Part shown: positions 41,403 through 45,982 of the stretch, piece after piece
Layout of the letters: the number at the start of each line of letters is the position of its first letter
How positions within the stretch are numbered: position 1 is the stretch's first letter
Source: a virus
Direction: 5' to 3' (one strand)
DNA: 45,982 nucleotides
Virus record (IMG/VR): IMGVR_UViG_3300047476_000780
Location: 1 to 45,982 of that record
Translations under genes and position numbers: made by a program
Notes under the pieces: model-generated
The model's input: only the letters and a program-made list of their open reading frames with translations
What the model was told of the DNA's origin: nothing
Databases searched by the model: none

Positions 41403-41427
41403 TACGCATATTTTCAGGATTTATTTT

Positions 41428-43440
41428 ATGGCCGATCCAGCTCCAATTAGTTATGAACAAATGCGCGACCTGCTTAGAGATCACGCTGCTTCTATTAGAA
41501 GCCCGAATACCGGCGGATCGTCTTCAGCGCCCCCGCCACCTACAGGCGGTGGAGGTGGAAGTGTATTACCTAGTAACGCATCAGTTCAAAGTTTTGGTGT
41601 AGGACTGCTAGAAGCATTTAATAAACTGCAAAAAGGTTCATTGTCTGCAGCCGACGGCCTTGGTCTAGTTACAGGAGCACTTGAAAAAATTCCAGGAGCG
41701 GGCAAACTAGCTGCCGCTGGAGTAAGCATGATCGGCCAAGAAGGCATTGCTGGGCAAAAAGCTATTCAACGTGGTGCAGACACTGGGGTAACTCTATCTG
41801 GTGATATAGGTGCTTTAAAAGAACTAGCAGGTAGGTCTCGTTTAACACAAGACGAGTTCATCCAGAAGATGGGAGCAATGGGTCCTAAGATGAACGGACT
41901 TGGTGCTACTATGGACGAAGCTGCAAAAAATACTGGTAAGGTTAGCGAAGAGTTTATTCAAAGCCCAATGGGTCGTCAACTAAAAGAAATGGGCCTAAGT
42001 TACGACGAGTTGAATAACATTACAATGCAATACCTTTCTAGTAGAAAGTTTAGCGATCTAAGTGATGCAAAACAACGTAAGCAAGTTAACGAAGAACTAC
42101 AACAATTTGCACAAAACTTAGCTGAGAATTCAAGAGTTACTGGTGTTAGTACACAGCAACAAGCAAAGAACGTTGAAGGCGCTGTAGCTAGCGGTATGAT
42201 CCAAGCTAAGATTCTACAAATGGGTCCAGAAGGTGAATCATCTTATAGAAAGATGCGAGGCTCTTTAGAAGGCATGGGCGACGAAGTTACTAAGTTTGCC
42301 GACGAAATCTTTACTGGCGGTATTAGGACCAAAGAAGGTACTGAACGTATGGCAGCTCTTGGACCTGCTGGTAGAGAGTTAGAAGCTGCTATTAACATGT
42401 CTAAGAATGCTAAGAATGCAGAACAACGTGCAGCTGCAGATGCAGCAATGGCGGCCGCTCAACAACGTGTTAGTGAACACATGCGTAGTAAACAATTTAC
42501 TGACACTGTTCTATATCAACAAAATTCGTTAGGGCAAACTGCGCAACGAATGTTAGAACAGAATAGACGTGTTGGATCACAGATGGCCGGCGAACGTGCT
42601 GCCATGGCGCAAGGACTTAAACCACAACAAGGTGCCGAAGTCCAACGACAAATGGCCGCCGCTGGTGCCCAAGGCCGTGATCCAAGAACTGGAGCTGCTT
42701 TACCCGGAGCAGAAGCATTTAAAACAATGCAAGCTGGAGAAACTAGACTTAAAGATGAAGCTGCAGGGTTAAGTACACAATTTAATAAGTTAAACACTGA
42801 ACTTGGTAAGTCTTTGCAGAACTGGGGAGTATTAAACAGCAAAATATTGCAACCTAGAACAACAGAAGGCGCTGGCATATCAGGTGCTATTAATAAAGTA
42901 ACTGGCAGAGATAAAGGTCCTAGAGAAACATCAGGTGAGATGTTGAGCAGAGAAACTGGATCTTTAGGTAGTGTTGGCAAGTTAATTGAAGACTTTGGCA
43001 AAGGCACACCGGCAATGTTACACGGCCGAGAGGGTGTTATTACAGAAAAGCAATTAAACGATTTACTACAATCGGCATCATCAACTAAGAACGTTGCTAG
43101 TGATCTTAAGATAAATGATCTAATGAAGACCGCCATGCCAAAACAAAATCTTGGCAGCGACATCCAGTCCAAAATGTCAGGTATGATGCAAGATATTCAG
43201 GCAAAGATTGCACAACCGCCAAAAGAACTAACACCAGCACCGGCTGTAACTACAGCAGAGACAGCTTCGTCTACATCGGCTACTAGCACAGAACAGCCAG
43301 TCATGACCGATATTAAAGACCTGTTGAATCAGTTAAATACAACTATGAAAGAAATGTTAGCTAAGTCAACAGATATGGTTGATATGTCTAGTCAACAAAT
43401 CCGAGTGACAAAGAAATTGTCCGGAAATAGATTTGGTTAA
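41428..43440 (+). CDS. Probable tape measure protein (gp29-like)
   Basis: 670 residues from ATG 41428; an AGGA eight bases upstream supports this start over the in-frame ATG at 41359, which lies upstream of the late promoter. A short N-terminal helix (SYEQMRDLLRDHAASI), a Pro/Gly linker (29-50), long helices rich in Gln, Ala and Met with coiled-coil character, and near the C-terminus GTPAMLHGREGVITEKQLND, a motif common in phage tail tape measures (HGxEAVxP/TE). A Ser/Thr/Pro segment follows, then a last helix TDIKDLLNQLNTTMKEMLAK. The T4 counterpart gp29 has 590 residues and sets tail length. Homology to gp29 itself is not clear by eye. Confidence 0.65.
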   Translation: MADPAPISYEQMRDLLRDHAASIRSPNTGGSSSAPPPPTGGGGGSVLPSNASVQSFGVGLLEAFNKLQKGSLSAADGLGLVTGALEKIPGAGKLAAAGVSMIGQEGIAGQKAIQRGADTGVTLSGDIGALKELAGRSRLTQDEFIQKMGAMGPKMNGLGATMDEAAKNTGKVSEEFIQSPMGRQLKEMGLSYDELNNITMQYLSSRKFSDLSDAKQRKQVNEELQQFAQNLAENSRVTGVSTQQQAKNVEGAVASGMIQAKILQMGPEGESSYRKMRGSLEGMGDEVTKFADEIFTGGIRTKEGTERMAALGPAGRELEAAINMSKNAKNAEQRAAADAAMAAAQQRVSEHMRSKQFTDTVLYQQNSLGQTAQRMLEQNRRVGSQMAGERAAMAQGLKPQQGAEVQRQMAAAGAQGRDPRTGAALPGAEAFKTMQAGETRLKDEAAGLSTQFNKLNTELGKSLQNWGVLNSKILQPRTTEGAGISGAINKVTGRDKGPRETSGEMLSRETGSLGSVGKLIEDFGKGTPAMLHGREGVITEKQLNDLLQSASSTKNVASDLKINDLMKTAMPKQNLGSDIQSKMSGMMQDIQAKIAQPPKELTPAPAVTTAETASSTSATSTEQPVMTDIKDLLNQLNTTMKEMLAKSTDMVDMSSQQIRVTKKLSGNRFG

Positions 43441-43459
43441 CACCTAAGGATACCAGTAA

Positions 43460-45196
43460 ATGAGTTGGAAAAAATACTTTACACCTGTACCTGTCAGTAG
43501 TGACCTAAGCCCCATTTCTGGTTACAATTCAGGCTCTAAGGCCGGCCCTGCTAAAACAAACTACTCTAGCTTTTTACCTGATGTTTATTCAGGTAGTCCA
43601 AACCGTATTGATAGATATCAACAATACGAAGTAATGGATAGCGACCCAGAAGTTAACGCCGCGCTAGATATTTTAGCAGAGTTTTGTACGCAGAAACTAA
43701 AAGATAACAAAAGCCCATTTAATGTAAAGTGGAGACATAAGGCCACTAACAGCGAAATTCGTATCCTAGGCGAATATATGCAACAATGGAATAAGTTGCA
43801 ACAATTTGATACAAGAATATTCCGTATTGTACGCAACGTATTCAAATACGGCGATGTATTCTTTATCCGTGATCCAGAAACACAAAAGTGGAGCTACGTC
43901 GATCCTAGTAACGTTGTTAAGATCATTGTAAATGAAAGTGACGGCAAAAAACCAGAGCAATATGTTATTAAGAACCTTGCTCCTAACTTTGAAAGCCTTG
44001 TTGCTACACAAATAACACCAAATATTAATCCTAGAAACGCAGGCGGCGGATTAGGTTCTGGCGCAGGTATGTATGGCGGAACAGGCCAACAGCGTGGATC
44101 TAATACGTTACCTAGCCCAGGGACAGGCGGACGTTTTGGATTATCTGAAACAGAATATGCGATTGACGCAGAACACATTGTACACCTAAGTTTATCTGAA
44201 GGGTTAGATAATAATTTCCCATTTGGTAACAGCTTATTAGAAAACATTTTTAAAGTTTACAAGCAAAAAGAATTGCTTGAAGATGCTATCTTAATCTATC
44301 GTATTCAACGTGCTCCAGAACGTCGTGTATTCCATATTGACGTTGGTAACATGCCAAGCCACATGGCTATGGCGTTTGTTGAGAGAGTTAAAAATGAAAT
44401 CCATCAACGAAGAATTCCAAGCCAAACAGGTGGTGGTCAAAATGTTATTGATTCAGCATATAATCCACTATCTATCAACGAAGATTACTTCTTCCCTCAA
44501 ACAGCTGAAGGCCGCGGTAGTAAAGTAGAAACATTACCTGGCGGTACTAACTTAGGCGAAATTGATGACTTAAAGTATTTCACTAACAAGTTGTTCCGTG
44601 GTTTAAGAATTCCATCTAGCTATTTGCCAACTGGCGCAGATGATTCACAAGCGTCTTTTAATGACGGTCGTGTTGGTACAGCGTACATCCAAGAATTACG
44701 TTTTAACAAATATTGCGAACGATTACAAAACTTAATCACCGCAAGATTTGACGAAGAATTTAAGATGTACATGTATTCAAGAGGGTTGAATATTGATGCA
44801 AACCTCTTTGAATTAAACTTTAATCCGCCGATGAACTTTGCAAGTTCACGCCAAAGTGAAATTGATAGTCAGCGTATTAATACATTTAATACTATTCAAG
44901 CGGTTCCTTACATGAGCAAACGCTTTGCTCTTAAGAGATTCTTAGGATTAACAGACGAAGAAGTTGCAGAAAATGAACGTCTATGGGCTGAAGAAAGTGG
45001 CAAAGGAATGCCAACACATACTGATGCTGCTGGAGAATTGCGCTCAGCAGGACTAAGCGCTGCAGGAATTGAAGGCGACTTAGGTATGGCAGGCGACTTA
45101 TCTGCTCCAGAAGATATGGACACAGAAGAGGGTGGCGAAGCTGGTGCAACTCCAGCGGTAGCACCTGCAACCCCTGCAACACCACCTGCTGCATAA
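43460..45196 (+). CDS. 20: Portal vertex protein gp20
   Basis: 578 residues (T4 gp20 524). The portal forms the dodecameric ring at the head vertex through which DNA is packaged and ejected, and starts head assembly. Diagnostic stretches: YQQYEVMDSDPEVNAALDIL, AEFCTQKLKDNKSPFNVKW, RNVFKYGDVFFIRDPETQKW, SYVDPSNVVKIIVNESDG, YRIQRAPERRVFHIDVGNMP, FPQTAEGRGSKVETLPGGTN, LFRGLRIPSSYLPTG and FNKYCERLQNLITARFDEEF. A Gly-rich loop at about 192-232 and an Ala/Pro/Glu-rich tail from about 520 are extra. ATG at 43460 follows AAGGATACCAGTAA. Confidence 0.95.
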   Translation: MSWKKYFTPVPVSSDLSPISGYNSGSKAGPAKTNYSSFLPDVYSGSPNRIDRYQQYEVMDSDPEVNAALDILAEFCTQKLKDNKSPFNVKWRHKATNSEIRILGEYMQQWNKLQQFDTRIFRIVRNVFKYGDVFFIRDPETQKWSYVDPSNVVKIIVNESDGKKPEQYVIKNLAPNFESLVATQITPNINPRNAGGGLGSGAGMYGGTGQQRGSNTLPSPGTGGRFGLSETEYAIDAEHIVHLSLSEGLDNNFPFGNSLLENIFKVYKQKELLEDAILIYRIQRAPERRVFHIDVGNMPSHMAMAFVERVKNEIHQRRIPSQTGGGQNVIDSAYNPLSINEDYFFPQTAEGRGSKVETLPGGTNLGEIDDLKYFTNKLFRGLRIPSSYLPTGADDSQASFNDGRVGTAYIQELRFNKYCERLQNLITARFDEEFKMYMYSRGLNIDANLFELNFNPPMNFASSRQSEIDSQRINTFNTIQAVPYMSKRFALKRFLGLTDEEVAENERLWAEESGKGMPTHTDAAGELRSAGLSAAGIEGDLGMAGDLSAPEDMDTEEGGEAGATPAVAPATPATPPAA

Positions 45197-45205
45197 ATAG
45201 ATAAT

Positions 45206-45445
45206 ATGATACTCCGCGAACTTTTTTATATTGATCCTGACACGAGAAACGTAGCGAACGACCTTCGTTACGATCCTAGTCACGATCAAAGTGTAGTTAA
45301 GAAAGACGATACTCGTAAAACAAGATTAACTCTTAGACAGTTAAACGAGTTACGCAAGAGTAGTGAAGCGCACATTTTAGAGCAGGAGAACGAGTTAGAA
45401 TTTATACATTCAATGTACGCAACCCCTGCCGCTCCCCCAGCCTAA
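45206..45445 (+). CDS. Small conserved protein after the portal gene (79 residues)
   Basis: MILRELFYIDPDTRNVANDL, then DDTRKTRLTLRQLNELRKSS, EAHILEQENELEFIHSMYAT and a short Ala/Pro tail. A charged helix dominates. I recall the RKTRLTLRQ-x-N-x-LRK-x-SEAH pattern in small proteins at this place in T4-like cyanophages; function unknown. The ATG at 45206 lacks a clear ribosome-binding site and follows the portal stop by nine bases, so coupling is likely. The order portal, this gene, gp67-like suggests a head-assembly role (inference). Confidence 0.75.
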   Translation: MILRELFYIDPDTRNVANDLRYDPSHDQSVVKKDDTRKTRLTLRQLNELRKSSEAHILEQENELEFIHSMYATPAAPPA

Positions 45446-45471
45446 TTGACAGATTTTCTAAAATCTGTCAA
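45446..45471. repeat. Perfect 12-bp inverted repeat
   Basis: TTGACAGATTTT (45446-45457) and its exact complement AAAATCTGTCAA (45460-45471), two bases apart, start at the base after the stop codon of the small gene. It could be a terminator (a T-run comes only after nine more bases), a protein-binding palindrome, or both. The left arm also contains a consensus TTGACA. Confidence 0.6.
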
Positions 45472-45484
45472 AATCGCGCCGTTT

Positions 45485-45529
45485 TTGTACTATATTACAC
45501 CGCTTTTTAAAATAATGTGTAAATATAAT
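45485..45529 (+). promoter_or_regulatory. Candidate promoters before the prohead-core gene
   Basis: Two weak options lie in the 92 bases before the gene 67-like start. One is TTGTAC (45485-45490), 17 bases, TAAAAT (45508-45513). The other is TATAAT (45524-45529) inside GTAAATATAATAC, which also resembles a late octamer (TGTAAATA, 45518-45525). A clean AGGAG (45551-45555) eight bases before the ATG shows this gene has its own leader. Confidence 0.35.
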
Positions 45530-45563
45530 ACAGCCTTGTACAACCATCACAGGAGAACTAACA

Positions 45564-45982
45564 ATGACTGATCGTACACAATTTGAAGCCATGCTAGAGG
45601 CGTTGATCAATGAAGATCAAGAAACAGCAAAAGAAATTTTTCATAATATCGTAGTTGCAAAATCACGCGAAATCTACGAAGAATTATTAGCAGAAGACTT
45701 TGACCTTGAAGAAGCTAACAAGGACGAAGATGACGAAGAAGAACGCACAGACGAAATGTTTGGCGACGACGAAGAAGGTTCTGATGACAAAGCTGGCGAT
45801 GATGAAGCCGGTGACGACGAAGAAGGTGCCGACGACGAAGCCGGCGACGACCATCATGCAGATGTTGGCGGCGAAGATGAATTAGAAGATCGTGTTTTAG
45901 ATCTTGAAGACGCACTAGATGAACTAAAAGCAGAATTTGAACAACTAATGGGCGGCGACGACGAAATGGGCGGCGACGACAT
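45564..45982 (+). CDS. 67: Acidic prohead-core protein, gp67-like (3' end outside window)
   Basis: ATG 45564 with AGGAG eight bases upstream; open to the right edge (139 codons seen, no stop). The N-terminus FEAMLEALINEDQETAKEIF, then HNIVVAKSREIYEELLAEDF, is the helical head of the T4 gp67/prohead-core type (a short LI-x-A-I-x-x-x-D-x-x-x-A-x-x-x-F segment, then an acidic tail). Residues about 55-100 are almost entirely D, E, G and A with DDEEG/DDEAG units, followed by a helix LEDRVLDLEDALDELKAEFE and more Gly-Asp. T4 gp67 is 80 residues, so this is longer. It is a scaffold component that is degraded by the prohead protease in T4. The gene order portal-67 matches. Confidence 0.75.
   Translation, partial: MTDRTQFEAMLEALINEDQETAKEIFHNIVVAKSREIYEELLAEDFDLEEANKDEDDEEERTDEMFGDDEEGSDDKAGDDEAGDDEEGADDEAGDDHHADVGGEDELEDRVLDLEDALDELKAEFEQLMGGDDEMGGDD

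Noticed and set aside
42516-43172. 218-codon minus-strand frame opposite the tape measure gene
   Set aside because: Low-complexity Ser/Pro/Leu/Cys-rich translation with no ribosome-binding site, opposite a well-supported gene; a codon-bias shadow.
45192-45199. Late-promoter octamer CATAAATA at the portal stop codon
   Set aside because: It ends only six bases before the next ATG, which would give a transcript starting at or after the start codon; it includes the TAA stop of the portal and is probably chance.
45713-45915. Arg/His/Leu-rich ORF on the minus strand and other repeats resembling CRISPR
   Set aside because: They are shadows of the acidic repeat codons in the prohead-core gene; units are 12-15 bases, in frame and without spacers.

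Overview
This window is a piece of a T4-type (contractile-tailed, Myoviridae-like) bacteriophage genome, AT-rich and very tightly packed. The gene content matches the T4-like phages of aquatic bacteria (cyanophage and pelagiphage style) more than coliphage T4: a flavin-dependent thymidylate synthase, tail fibres that share a baseplate-anchoring N-terminal domain, a single giant tail/baseplate protein, and the T4 core genes 5, 6, 20, 25, 46, 47, 53, 55 and a gene 67-like protein. No photosynthesis or other host-diagnostic gene is visible, so the host cannot be named. All family assignments come from reading the proteins by eye; no database search was run.

Layout, left to right. (1) 1-407 (+): the 3' end of thyX, with an intrinsic terminator at 434-461 that lies inside the oppositely oriented neighbour. 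(2) 355-4921 (-): four glycosyltransferase-like genes in two paralogous pairs, an unrecognised 207-residue protein and a small conserved protein, with mostly overlapping stops and starts. (3) 4978-11840 (-): a virion protein, three tail-fibre proteins with a common N-terminal domain (one ending in a tail-collar domain), and a small structural protein. (4) 11902-34584 (-): a 4633-residue giant protein followed (in reverse coordinates) by the baseplate genes 6, 25, 5 (spike), a hub protein, 53 and a tail-tube cap protein of the gp48/gp54 type. (5) 34585-34665: a compact divergent promoter region. (6) 34666-39003 (+): gene 55 (late sigma factor), genes 47 and 46 (Mre11/Rad50-like recombination nuclease), a small conserved protein and a GIY-YIG nuclease. 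(7) 39004-39494: 491 bases without a gene, the first 267 of which look like a structured RNA closed by an 11-bp long-range helix. (8) 39495-40316 (+): a probable internal head protein; 40317-41365 (-): a T4_baseplate-family hub protein with an apparent -1 frameshift extension. (9) 41428-45982 (+): tape measure protein, portal protein (gp20), a small conserved protein and the start of an acidic prohead-core protein (gp67-like).

How it works together. The right-facing block at 34666 encodes the late sigma factor and the nuclease that processes DNA ends for recombination-dependent replication; it is preceded by a near-consensus bacterial promoter (TTGACT, 17 bp, TATAAT). Most structural operons, by contrast, are preceded by an octamer of the form NATAAATA about 19-45 bases before a start codon, which is the T4 late-promoter signature recognised by gp55. 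The early/middle-type promoter of gene 55 and the late promoter of the tail operon abut back to back, so the switch from replication to virion assembly is legible in this spacer.

Most interesting points: the structured RNA after the GIY-YIG gene, the canonical slippery sequence joining the two hub frames, the abutting promoters, a probable capsid-targeting propeptide on the 273-residue protein, a seven-repeat FG-GAP-like propeller within the giant protein, and a glycosyltransferase made of a live and a degenerate copy of the same domain.
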